The position numbers and the translations under genes were made by a program. The notes beneath the pieces are model-generated. The model ran no database searches. It had not been told where the DNA came from and saw only the letters and a list, made by a program, of their open reading frames with translations. From assembly GCA_012513545.1 (NCBI GenBank), contig JAAZCB010001299.1:1-12048 (forward strand): a stretch of DNA of 12,048 nucleotides. Direction: 5' to 3'. Positions 1 to 6,210 of the stretch are shown here, in pieces. Source of the DNA: Clostridiaceae bacterium (GTDB lineage: Bacteria > Bacillota_A > Clostridia > Acetivibrionales > Acetivibrionaceae). Each line of letters opens with the position of its first letter. Within the stretch, counting starts at the first letter, position 1.

Positions 1-294
1 AATTAAGCTATCCCTTTTCAAATGGTCCATAGCCTGATTGCTGTAGATTACGCTGCCGCCTGTAGCAATTACGTGATTTTTTACATCAAGAGCTGTAACA
101 ATGCTCTCTTCTTTTGAAAGGAAGTTATTAATACCTTCATCATTAATTATATCCTGAAGCAGTCTGTTATACCTTTGCTGTATAATAAGATCAGTGTCGA
201 TAAATGTTTTTCCCGTAGCCTTTGCCAGAATTACTCCGATAGTACTCTTTCCAGCGCCCGGCATTCCCACCAGGACAATGTTTGTTTCTTTCAT
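1..294 (-). CDS. aroK: Shikimate-kinase-like P-loop kinase, N-terminal 98 residues (cut by window edge)
   Basis: The family phosphorylates shikimate at the 3-OH with ATP in the cytoplasmic chorismate pathway. The 98 visible residues start at an ATG (292-294) preceded by AAGGAG, 5 nt upstream. A Walker A motif GMPGAGKST lies at residues 10-18. The acidic motif DTD is at 33-35, where shikimate kinases bind Mg and substrate. ATGGSVIY at 77-84 aligns with the usual GGG substrate loop. Two signature positions differ: the third Gly is Ser81, and the Arg of the canonical FRxxE segment appears as Leu59 in FLSKEE. The fold and family are clear, but the substrate is less certain. The gene runs off the window, so roughly the last 70 residues (lid and adenine-binding parts) are not visible. 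It is divergent from the small ORF at 439. It could be a paralogue acting on another small alcohol rather than the pathway enzyme. Confidence 0.85.
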   Translation of the reverse strand, partial: MKETNIVLVGMPGAGKSTIGVILAKATGKTFIDTDLIIQQRYNRLLQDIINDEGINNFLSKEESIVTALDVKNHVIATGGSVIYSNQAMDHLKRDSLI

Positions 295-335
295 ACATGC
301 TCCTTAAAAAATTATGGAATCAATATAATACTTGG

Positions 336-341
336 ATTATA
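336..341 (-). promoter_or_regulatory. Extended -10 promoter of the shikimate-kinase-like gene
   Basis: On the minus strand the sequence reads TGGTATAAT, an exact TATAAT with the TGn extension one base upstream. It predicts a start near 329 and a leader of about 35 nt before the ATG at 294. No good -35 box is seen, which extended -10 promoters tolerate. Confidence 0.55.
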
Positions 342-438
342 CCAGCTTTTTTATGCTAATACTATCATTATATGAAGCTTATCAAAAATTCAATCACTTT
401 AAAATTTCAGGTAAAATTAACCTATAGGGAGGTTCACC

Positions 439-663
439 ATGGAGGAAAATAACAAAAGCATAAATGCTGAAAACCTGAATATTGACTCAACTCTTGATAT
501 GATCTCACAAGAGTTAAAAAAAGATGAAACCTTGATACTCGATGTAGGAAACAATTATTTTAACCAAACGGACACAATATACGACACTCTGGTAATGAGA
601 GGATACTCCGTAAGAAAATCCTTTAAGAACGGCCGCAATCAAATACTAGTAACCAAAAAGTAG
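439..663 (+). CDS. Small protein of unknown function, 74 aa
   Basis: I do not recognise this protein. The ATG at 439 follows GGGAGG with a 6-nt gap, so translation is plausible. The product is polar and soluble, with no signal peptide, membrane segment or cysteine. Residues 1-28 are acidic and probably helical. Residues 29-74 look like a compact beta-alpha-beta unit: LILDVG, then an amphipathic helix, then RGYSVRKS and QILVTKK strands ending in a basic tail. That layout is loosely like small TusA-type folds, but the CPxP motif of TusA is absent, so no function is inferred. The gene stands alone between the divergent kinase gene and the convergent rnf operon. It ends just before the hairpin at 671-689. 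A weak plus-strand -10 (TAAAAT, 412-417) lies just upstream of the ribosome binding site. Confidence 0.7.
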   Translation: MEENNKSINAENLNIDSTLDMISQELKKDETLILDVGNNYFNQTDTIYDTLVMRGYSVRKSFKNGRNQILVTKK

Positions 664-670
664 TGGTAAA

Positions 671-689
671 AGGGGGCATAACGCCCCCT
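671..689. terminator. Shared hairpin terminator between the small ORF and rnfB
   Basis: AGGGGGC, loop ATAAC, GCCCCCT forms a perfect 7-bp GC-rich stem. Read on the minus strand (after rnfB) it is followed at once by TTTT, and on the plus strand by the AT-rich TATATCTTA. It lies 8 bases after the plus-strand stop and 6 bases after the rnfB stop, so it probably serves both convergent transcripts. The U-tracts are short, so termination may be incomplete. Confidence 0.7.
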
Positions 690-694
690 ATATC

Positions 695-1498
695 TTAATA
701 ATCACATCTGTACCTGTTTATAGCACCTGTTGGACATACTTTCATACATTCTCCGCAATTGGTGCACTTTTCAGGATCAATTTTAGCCAGTGTTCCTTTT
801 ACCATAATGGCTTCTGAAGGACAAACCTTGGAGCATTTTCCGCAGCCAATACAGCCGACATTGCAGTTCTTCCTTACAACTGCTCCCTTGTCCATACTGC
901 TGCAGGATACTGTATACTCATCGCACCTGGGCACCATTTCAATTATCTTTTTAGGACACACAGCCACACACTTCTCGCAGGATTTGCATTTAGACTCAAT
1001 TATCCTTGCAAGACCGTCAATAATAACTATCGCATCAAAAGGGCACGCCCTTACGCAGCTTCCAAGTCCGACGCATCCGTAGGCACAAGCAGACGGACCA
1101 CCATGAAGGCTGCTCGCAGCAAGACAATCCTCCAGACCTGAGTAATCAAACTTTACCTTACAGGATGAATAGATACCTGCACACATTACCCTTGCTGTTT
1201 TTGCCACTGTTACCCCGGCTTTCACTCCAAGAATTTCACTGAGTTTACTCGCCAGTTCCTCTCCCCCGACCGGACAGCCGTTTATACTGCATTTACCTTC
1301 AACCAGACACTCTGCATAAGCATCACAGCCCGTCTGTCCACATGCACCGCAGTTCGCTCCGGGAAGAACCTCCCTCACCAGGGCAATCCTTTCATCAACC
1401 TTTACTTCAAACTTCTTCGAGGCAATCGCAAGCCCCAGACCGAAGGCCAGCCCCAATCCTCCCAATATGGAGGCGGATGTTATAATTTCACCAAACAT
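695..1498 (-). CDS. rnfB: Rnf complex ferredoxin subunit RnfB
   Basis: RnfB is the iron-sulfur subunit thought to take electrons from reduced ferredoxin and pass them into the membrane part of Rnf. I place the start at the ATG 1496-1498 (267 aa), because GAGGGG sits 9 nt upstream. The in-frame TTG codons further up (1507, 1504) lie too close to that ribosome binding site. Residues 8-26 form a single N-terminal membrane anchor. The Fe-S domain has Cys50, 53, 58 and 75 (CGACGQTGC...GCP). Four ferredoxin-type [4Fe-4S] motifs follow: Cys138/142/148/152, 171/174/177/181, 216/219/222/226 and 245/248/251/255. Several further cysteines (106, 113, 125, 192, 199, 212, 265) lie outside these sets. It is the last gene of the operon, 38 nt after rnfA, and ends at the hairpin 671-689. 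Confidence 0.95.
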   Translation of the reverse strand: MFGEIITSASILGGLGLAFGLGLAIASKKFEVKVDERIALVREVLPGANCGACGQTGCDAYAECLVEGKCSINGCPVGGEELASKLSEILGVKAGVTVAKTARVMCAGIYSSCKVKFDYSGLEDCLAASSLHGGPSACAYGCVGLGSCVRACPFDAIVIIDGLARIIESKCKSCEKCVAVCPKKIIEMVPRCDEYTVSCSSMDKGAVVRKNCNVGCIGCGKCSKVCPSEAIMVKGTLAKIDPEKCTNCGECMKVCPTGAINRYRCDY

Positions 1499-1536
1499 GT
1501 TCAACAACCCCTCTAAGATACTTAAAATCCTTCAAG

Positions 1537-2118
1537 CTATATACCAAACAACCCCTGGAAGCCAAGGAATGCGACCGAAACCAGTGCTGCTGCCACAAGA
1601 GATATCGGAAGACCCTTAAAGGACTCAGGAATATCGCAATACTCAAGTCTCTCCCTCACCCCTGCAAAAAGAACAAGTGCAAGGGTAAAACCAACTCCCG
1701 CTCCAAATCCGAATACAGTTGAGTTAAATACGCTGTACCCTTCGTCAATACCCAGTAAGGCAGCACCTAAAACCGCACAGTTTGTAGTTATCAGCGGAAG
1801 ATAAATCCCAAGTGCCTTATAAAGCGGCGGTACAAATTTCTTGAGTATAATTTCAACAAACTGCACAAGTGAAGCTATTACAAGTATAAATACAATTGTC
1901 TTTAGATACCTTAAGTTTTCGGTGTCAAGAATAGCTTTATAAATTGCAGTGGTAATACCGGAGGAAAGGGTCATAACAAATACAACCGCGCCTCCCATAC
2001 CTACAGCCGTGGAAAGCTTTTTGGATACCCCAAGAAAAGGACAAATACCCAAAAACCTTGACAGAACCATATTCTTAACCAGTATTGCGCTTATAATTAT
2101 TGCAATTGTTTGATTCAT
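1537..2118 (-). CDS. rnfA: Rnf complex membrane subunit RnfA
   Basis: RnfA is an integral membrane subunit paralogous to RnfE. The two form the pseudo-symmetric core that carries electrons across the membrane in Rnf and the related Na+-translocating NADH:quinone reductase. The 193 residues are the usual length, with six predicted membrane helices. The family signature LSRFLGICPFLGVSKK is present, with Cys26. Cys114 in LITTNCAVLG is the second conserved cysteine. In the family these Cys, with the equivalent pair in RnfE, ligate an iron-sulfur cluster inside the membrane. The ATG follows AAGGAGG located in the last codons of rnfE, and only 6 nt separate the two genes, so translation is probably coupled. 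Confidence 0.96.
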   Translation of the reverse strand: MNQTIAIIISAILVKNMVLSRFLGICPFLGVSKKLSTAVGMGGAVVFVMTLSSGITTAIYKAILDTENLRYLKTIVFILVIASLVQFVEIILKKFVPPLYKALGIYLPLITTNCAVLGAALLGIDEGYSVFNSTVFGFGAGVGFTLALVLFAGVRERLEYCDIPESFKGLPISLVAAALVSVAFLGFQGLFGI

Positions 2119-2124
2119 TGATTT

Positions 2125-2781
2125 CTAAGCCTCCTTACCTTTAGCAGAAACACCGCATGGCATTGGACATGATGAACAGCCTTTATGCTCAACTTTAACT
2201 GCTGAGAACTTATTGATAACAGCCATAATTATTCCGAAGGCCAGAAAACCTCCCGGCGGCAGTATCATTATTATTGCAGGGTCGAAAAGTGTTGCGGTTA
2301 CATTCATTCCAAACCAGGTTCCATTCCCAAGTATTTCCCTTACAGTTCCTATTGTAAGAAGAGCTATTGTAAATCCTATACCCATTCCTATACCATCAAG
2401 AACGGACAGGAACACTTTATTTTTGTTGGCAAACATTTCAGCCCTCGCAAGTATAATACAGTTTACAACAATAAGCGGTATGAACAAACCAAGCTCCTTG
2501 TCCAATTCAGGGAAATATGCTTTCAGTAAAAGCTGTACAATTGTAACAAAACCTGCAATTATAGTTATATATGCGGGTATTCTTATCTTATCGGGTATAA
2601 CCTTTCTTAAGAGAGATATTGCGGCATTAGACCCCATTAACACCAGCATGGCAGCAATTCCCATCCCAATGCCGTTTTTTGCGTTCGTAGTTACGGCCAA
2701 GGTTGGGCACGTTCCCAGAACCAGCCTGAATACCGGATTCTCTTTAATAAACCCATTTGTTAAAGTCTTTAGCGCACTCAT
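2125..2781 (-). CDS. rnfE: Rnf complex membrane subunit RnfE
   Basis: RnfE is the membrane partner of RnfA. The 218 residues include about six membrane helices, with the conserved Cys25 in GTCPTLAVTT and Cys108 in LIVVNCII, the positions that hold the intramembrane iron-sulfur cluster together with RnfA. Other family motifs are GMGIGFTIAL and LPPGGFLAFG. After the last helix there is a cytoplasmic-looking tail with GCSSCPMPCG (Cys202, 205, 209) ending in a polar Lys-rich stretch. This compact Cys cluster is additional to the core signature. The start ATG (2779-2781) is preceded by GAGGGGAT inside the end of rnfG, and 3 nt separate the two genes. Confidence 0.95.
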   Translation of the reverse strand: MSALKTLTNGFIKENPVFRLVLGTCPTLAVTTNAKNGIGMGIAAMLVLMGSNAAISLLRKVIPDKIRIPAYITIIAGFVTIVQLLLKAYFPELDKELGLFIPLIVVNCIILARAEMFANKNKVFLSVLDGIGMGIGFTIALLTIGTVREILGNGTWFGMNVTATLFDPAIIMILPPGGFLAFGIIMAVINKFSAVKVEHKGCSSCPMPCGVSAKGKEA

Positions 2782-2784
2782 TTT

Positions 2785-3375
2785 TTATAAATCCCCTCTT
2801 TCGTTAAGCAGCGTATTTACATCTATAGCAGCCTGTATACCCTCTGTTACTGCTTTTGAAGTTATCGTTGCACCACTGATGGCATTTATTTCACTATCCC
2901 TGGATTTGCCACTCTTTACAACTGCAAGAGGTTCCTCAGGGTTTATACCGCCAAACTGGGAAATAAACGGCTTTTCCTTTGCCTTTGAGCCCAGCCCCGG
3001 TGTTTCATTCATTTCAATTATTTTGACTCCCATAATTTTTCCGTCTTTATCAATACCGGCAGCCATCTTTATAACGCCGCCATAACCATTACTTTCTATC
3101 AAAAATACTCTTCCGGCCTTTTCCCCGTTAGAAGTTCCGTTATATGCCTCCTTAACCCTGGAAAGTCCATCTTTCCCTGCAGTTATGGATTCAAGATTTT
3201 CAATTTTACTAAAATCATCGGCCGTTGAAAATACTTCCTTTCTGGCCAGATTCTCATTTTCCAGCGTCCGCTCAAGTATTACATCCCTGGTAGCTGCATT
3301 GGTAAATGCAAGGGACACTGCGACAATAGTACAAACCAAAAACAGAACAACTGTTGAAATAACTATATCACGCAA
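2785..3375 (-). CDS. rnfG: Rnf complex FMN-binding subunit RnfG
   Basis: RnfG carries covalently bound FMN on the outer face of the membrane and relays electrons between Rnf subunits. I choose a TTG start at 3373-3375 (196 aa). GGAGGTGA, an exact match to the anti-Shine-Dalgarno, lies 8 nt upstream, and the protein then begins MRDIVIS, which suits the family. A GTG at 3385-3387 is in frame but overlaps that ribosome binding site. Even earlier TTG codons have no site. Residues 3-24 form a single membrane anchor. ETPGLGSKAKE begins at residue 124. The flavinylation motif SGAT ends at Thr170, the expected FMN acceptor once modified by ApbE. The start overlaps the end of rnfD by 8 nt. No apbE is in the window. 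Confidence 0.93.
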   Translation of the reverse strand: MRDIVISTVVLFLVCTIVAVSLAFTNAATRDVILERTLENENLARKEVFSTADDFSKIENLESITAGKDGLSRVKEAYNGTSNGEKAGRVFLIESNGYGGVIKMAAGIDKDGKIMGVKIIEMNETPGLGSKAKEKPFISQFGGINPEEPLAVVKSGKSRDSEINAISGATITSKAVTEGIQAAIDVNTLLNERGDL

Positions 3376-4318
3376 CGGCTTTTTCACCTCCAAAGCTTTT
3401 TGGTACCGTGTACCTGTCAATAAGAGGAACAGCAATGTTCATAAGGATTATTGCAAAGGATACCCCTTCGGGATAGCTTGCATACAGCCTTATGAGCGAT
3501 GTCAGAAGACCGCATCCGAGCCCCATTATTGCCCGTCCCTTAATTGTCATGGGGGAGGTTGAATAATCGGTAGCCATAAAGAATGCGCCAAGGATAAGTC
3601 CCCCTGAGAGTATGTGGTATAAAGCGTCACCCGTAAACAACGAGTCACCGCCGAATACCCAGGTAAACACTGCAACAGTTCCAATATAAGTTAAGGGTAT
3701 TTCAGGAGTTATTACCCCTCTGAATAAAAGATACAGTGCCCCCAAAATAAGCGCTGCAGCTGAAGTTTCACCGATACAACCGCCAATGTTTCCAAAGAAA
3801 AGCTGTGCGTAGGAAGGAATCCCGGCAGCACCTGTCTTCAGTAATTCCAGGGGTGTTGCAGAGGATACCGCGTCCACTCCTTTCGGGTTTACCCAGTTAG
3901 TCATGTGGCCTGTGTATGCTATAAGCAGAAACACCCTTGCCGCAAGCGCAGGATTCATAAAGTTCTGCCCCAAACCTCCGAACAGCTGCTTAACAACTAC
4001 TATGGCAAAAACCCCTCCAACCGCTGCAATCCATAAGGGAATTGTAGACGGAAGGTTTAGTGCGAGAAGAAGCCCCGTTACAACTGCGCTGTAATCCATA
4101 AGGGTGTTGTCCCTTTTCATTACCCTCCTTGCTATATACTCAGAAATAACACTCGAGAGTATTGTTACCATAATAACCAATAGAGCCTTTAGTCCGAAAA
4201 AATATATTCCTGCAACCGCTGCAGGAAGCAGAGCTATTATAACATCCCTCATTATTCCGGAAGTACTTGCACTATTCCTTAAATGTGGTGATGAAGACAC
4301 TACAAAGCTGTTATCCAA
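3368..4318 (-). CDS. rnfD: Rnf complex membrane flavoprotein RnfD
   Basis: RnfD (homologous to NqrB) is a large membrane subunit with covalent FMN, and is thought to contribute to the ion-conducting part of the complex. The product has 316 residues with about nine or ten hydrophobic segments. The N-terminal SSSPHLR motif is typical. DAVSSATPLELLK at residues 149-161 is the flavinylation site, with Thr155 as the expected FMN acceptor. The family motif FMATDYSTSPMT is present in the C-terminal half. The start is TTG (4316-4318), supported by GGAGG 8 nt upstream within the last codons of rnfC, whose stop ends 1 nt before it. The 3' end overlaps the rnfG start, so C, D and G are probably translated in a coupled way. 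Confidence 0.95.
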   Translation of the reverse strand: MDNSFVVSSSPHLRNSASTSGIMRDVIIALLPAAVAGIYFFGLKALLVIMVTILSSVISEYIARRVMKRDNTLMDYSAVVTGLLLALNLPSTIPLWIAAVGGVFAIVVVKQLFGGLGQNFMNPALAARVFLLIAYTGHMTNWVNPKGVDAVSSATPLELLKTGAAGIPSYAQLFFGNIGGCIGETSAAALILGALYLLFRGVITPEIPLTYIGTVAVFTWVFGGDSLFTGDALYHILSGGLILGAFFMATDYSTSPMTIKGRAIMGLGCGLLTSLIRLYASYPEGVSFAIILMNIAVPLIDRYTVPKSFGGEKAVA

Positions 4319-4319
4319 A

Positions 4320-5639
4320 CTAATTTCCTCCTTTCGATGCTGCCTGTCTTACAAGCGATTTACCAAGCCTTATCGACTGTACAAGATGTATTTTCGCAGG
4401 ACAGGCATATGAACAACTCCCGCATTCTATACAGTCACTCACATTATACTTGTTGAGCTCCTCAATATTTTCCTTCAAAGCATTATTATTAAGAGACAGC
4501 GGAAGCAAATTCATGGGACAGGCAAAGACACACCTTCCACATCTTATACACGCACCAGGTTTAGGAAGTACTGCCGCTTTCTCGTCAAAAGCTATAAGTG
4601 CATTTGTATGCTTTACTACTGAAGTTTCGAGTGAGAACTGTGCAATTCCCATCATAGGACCGCCCATCAGAACCTTTTTAGGAGGCGCCTTGAAGCCTCC
4701 GCAGAACTCAAATACCTCCGACAGACTGGTTCCGATCAACACCTCAACATTTGAAGGGTTTGCTACCGCCGGTCCATCGACCGTTACCCTTTTCTTTATA
4801 AGGGGAATACCTGTTTTTACATACTCCGATACAAAAGACACACTGTTTACATTCATTACTATAACGCCCACATCTGAAGGAAGCTTCCCCGGAGGAACCT
4901 TTCTTCCAGTAACGGCATAAATCAGCATTTTTTCGGCTCCCTGAGGATATCGCGATTTGAGCTTTACGACATTTATCTTGTCACTTGTTGCTGCAACATT
5001 TGTCATTTCCTTCAAGGCCTCAGGCTTGTTGTCTTCTATCCCAATAAGAACATTGTTAATACCCATTATTTCCATGATAATGTTTATTCCGCTTATAACA
5101 TTCCAGGAGTTTTCAATTATCTCCCTGTAATCAGAAGTAATAAACGGCTCACATTCGGCAGCATTTACAATGAGGGTATCAATTTTTTTGTGCTGTGGCG
5201 GGGCAAGCTTGATATGAGCAGGAAACCCTGCACCGCCAAGTCCAACCAAACCCGATTGTCTTATTACCCTTAGAAATTCACTGTTGTCCTTATAGACCGG
5301 AGGTTTAACGTCTTCATGTATTTCCTGCTTACCGTCAGTCTTAATTTCAACCGACTTTACAAAAACTCCGCCCGGGTAAAGCATTGGTGCTACATCGCTG
5401 ACAATACCTGATACGCTTGAATGAACGGGAGCTGAAACAAATTTTTCAGAGTCTCCGATAATCTGTCCAACCTTAACGGTATCACCCTTTTTGACACAAG
5501 GTTCGCATTGTGAGCCAATGTGCTGAAGCATTGGAATAACAACCTTTTGCGGAACACCCATTTTGATTGTTTCGCAACCGGCTGTGTTTTTTAAGTGAGG
5601 TACAGACGCCCCACCTTTGAACATTCTTTGAAAAGTCAT
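4320..5639 (-). CDS. rnfC: Rnf complex NADH-binding subunit RnfC
   Basis: RnfC is the peripheral cytoplasmic subunit that exchanges electrons with NAD(H). With the start at ATG 5637-5639 it has 439 residues. GGGG lies 8 nt upstream of this ATG, while the in-frame ATG at 5643-5645 is only 2 nt from it and would add two residues. The N-terminal part has the family MFKGG opening and QHIGSQCEPCVKKGD. GLGGAGFPAHIK at 133-144 is the glycine-rich nucleotide/FMN-binding loop. A complex-I 51-kDa-like and SLBB-like middle follows. Two C-terminal [4Fe-4S] motifs have Cys364/367/370/374 and Cys403/406/409/413. It is the first gene of the operon, separated from its likely promoter (5970-5998) by a long leader. 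Gene order C-D-G-E-A-B is the usual clostridial one. Confidence 0.95.
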   Translation of the reverse strand: MTFQRMFKGGASVPHLKNTAGCETIKMGVPQKVVIPMLQHIGSQCEPCVKKGDTVKVGQIIGDSEKFVSAPVHSSVSGIVSDVAPMLYPGGVFVKSVEIKTDGKQEIHEDVKPPVYKDNSEFLRVIRQSGLVGLGGAGFPAHIKLAPPQHKKIDTLIVNAAECEPFITSDYREIIENSWNVISGINIIMEIMGINNVLIGIEDNKPEALKEMTNVAATSDKINVVKLKSRYPQGAEKMLIYAVTGRKVPPGKLPSDVGVIVMNVNSVSFVSEYVKTGIPLIKKRVTVDGPAVANPSNVEVLIGTSLSEVFEFCGGFKAPPKKVLMGGPMMGIAQFSLETSVVKHTNALIAFDEKAAVLPKPGACIRCGRCVFACPMNLLPLSLNNNALKENIEELNKYNVSDCIECGSCSYACPAKIHLVQSIRLGKSLVRQAASKGGN

Positions 5640-5794
5640 ACACATAACCCCATTTGATTATATTTTATAATTATATAAATTATTATTTCGAAGCTGATTC
5701 TATATAATCTATCTGTATATATTACTTTATATCTATAATTATTCCGACATAAGACTACCAAATACCAAAACCAATAGTCCCTTAGCTTAAACGA

Positions 5795-5905
5795 TTAGCC
5801 CTTACCTGGCTCCATTGACAGGTGTTTTAAGATGCCTTTTATAATCCATTCCAGGGAATGAATAATTAAAAAGCACATTCTATGCAATTTTCGACCTTCA
5901 TACAT
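5795..5905 (-). CDS. Possible 36-aa small ORF in the rnf leader
   Basis: An ATG at 5903-5905 opens a 36-codon frame ending in TAA at 5795-5797. AGGTG lies 10 nt upstream, an acceptable though slightly distant ribosome binding site. The peptide is basic, with an amphipathic or hydrophobic central helix (FLIIHSLEWIIKGILKHL) and a polar tail ending EPGKG. It lies wholly inside the predicted rnf leader, about 155 nt before rnfC. The stop-free frame is short enough to arise by chance, and I recognise no homologue. If translated, it could be a regulatory leader peptide or a small membrane-associated protein. Confidence 0.25.
   Translation of the reverse strand: MYEGRKLHRMCFLIIHSLEWIIKGILKHLSMEPGKG
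5815..5860 (+). promoter_or_regulatory. Candidate plus-strand promoter with palindrome at its start site
   Basis: TTGACA (5815-5820) and TATAAT (5840-5845) are both exact consensus boxes, but the 19-nt spacer is longer than ideal. The palindrome CATTCC AG GGAATG (5847-5860) covers the expected start site. Transcription would run antisense to the predicted rnf leader and towards ytvI, about 350 nt away. The boxes may be coincidental. Confidence 0.3.
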
Positions 5906-5924
5906 GATTCAAGGCCACCTGGTA

Positions 5925-5952
5925 TAGTGTTTCTCAATTAGAGAATACACTA
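5925..5952. repeat. Hairpin near the 5' end of the predicted rnf leader
   Basis: TAGTGT TTCTC (5925-5935), loop AATTA, then GAGAA T ACACTA (5941-5952) form an 11-bp stem with one bulged T. In the predicted minus-strand rnf transcript it would begin about 11 nt after the start site. No U-tract follows, so it does not look like a terminator. It could protect the 5' end of the RNA or be a protein-binding site. Confidence 0.5.
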
Positions 5953-5969
5953 CTTATACAGCATATACA

Positions 5970-5998
5970 ATTATATTTATTACCAGGTAATAAGTCAA
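5970..5998 (-). promoter_or_regulatory. Probable SigA promoter of the rnf operon with operator-like spacer
   Basis: On the minus strand: -35 TTGACT (5998-5993), a 17-nt spacer, and -10 TATAAT (5975-5970, exact). The start would be near 5963, giving a leader of about 320 nt before rnfC. This is the best promoter found upstream of rnfC; nothing as good lies closer to the gene. The spacer is a perfect palindrome (listed separately). Confidence 0.65.
5976..5993. repeat. Perfect 17-bp palindrome between -35 and -10 of the rnf promoter
   Basis: TTATTACCAGGTAATAA (5977-5993) is an 8+1+8 perfect inverted repeat that fills the space between the -35 and -10 boxes. Placement inside a promoter spacer is typical of a repressor operator, or of a MerR-like activator site. 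The motif matches no regulator I can name with confidence. An ACCTGGTA copy recurs at 5917-5924 and TTACCTGG at 5802-5809. Confidence 0.6.
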
Positions 5999-6170
5999 AT
6001 TGTTAAGTATCCGAATTATACTTTAATCAATATTTACAGTTAAATTTCTTTATTTTTTTCAGCCATACAGGACTTATATCATCGGTAACAAACTCTTGTA
6101 CAAAAGAAATTATTTCCTTTTAAATTTTACCATGTGCTGACTGTAAGAATCCTGTCATATATTATATATA

Positions 6171-6176
6171 TATAAT
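6171..6176 (+). promoter_or_regulatory. Candidate -10 box for the ytvI-like gene
   Basis: An exact TATAAT lies 34 nt before the ATG at 6211, inside an alternating AT run. No clear -35 box is present at 16-18 nt, and no SigE or SigG consensus was recognised, so this is weak. Confidence 0.3.
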
Positions 6177-6210
6177 AAAAAGCTGTAGAAGCTAATTCTC
6201 TCAAACAGGT

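Larger units (their letters stand above)
5646..6210. other. 565-base intergenic region upstream of rnfC and ytvI
   Basis: No confident protein-coding gene fits here. The region holds the divergent upstream sequences of rnfC (minus) and the ytvI-like gene (plus). It is very AT-rich at both ends and less so in 5790-5930. Elements described separately are a strong minus-strand promoter with a palindromic spacer, a 36-codon minus-strand ORF, a 28-nt hairpin, a plus-strand TTGACA/TATAAT pair with a palindrome, and a TATAAT near ytvI. On the minus strand 5756-5775 carries three close TTGGT units (TTGGTTTTGGTATTTGGTA). GACCTT (5893-5898) can pair with AAGGCC (5911-5916). An imperfect palindrome around TTGTACAA lies at 6093-6106. 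No known riboswitch class was recognised. Confidence 0.7.

Noticed and set aside
175..375. 66-codon plus-strand frame over the kinase start
   Set aside because: It overlaps the P-loop coding region on the other strand and has no supporting signal.
2213..3085. 290-codon plus-strand frame opposite rnfE and rnfG
   Set aside because: It is the reverse-strand shadow of two well-conserved rnf genes, with Ile/Pro/Ser-rich composition and no ribosome site.
5640..5963. Known riboswitch (c-di-GMP, SAM, preQ1, T-box) in the rnf leader
   Set aside because: None of the conserved core sequences of these classes was seen on either strand.
6000..6006. TTGTTAA next to the rnf -35 box as a Rex redox-regulator site
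   Set aside because: Only one half-site is present. The expected TTAACAA arm at the right spacing is absent (the sequence continues GTATCCGAATT).
6027..6119. 30-codon minus-strand frame with protein-like composition (ISFVQEFVTDD...)
   Set aside because: It is bounded by stops on both sides and has no ATG, GTG or ribosome site, so it is most likely chance in AT-rich DNA.
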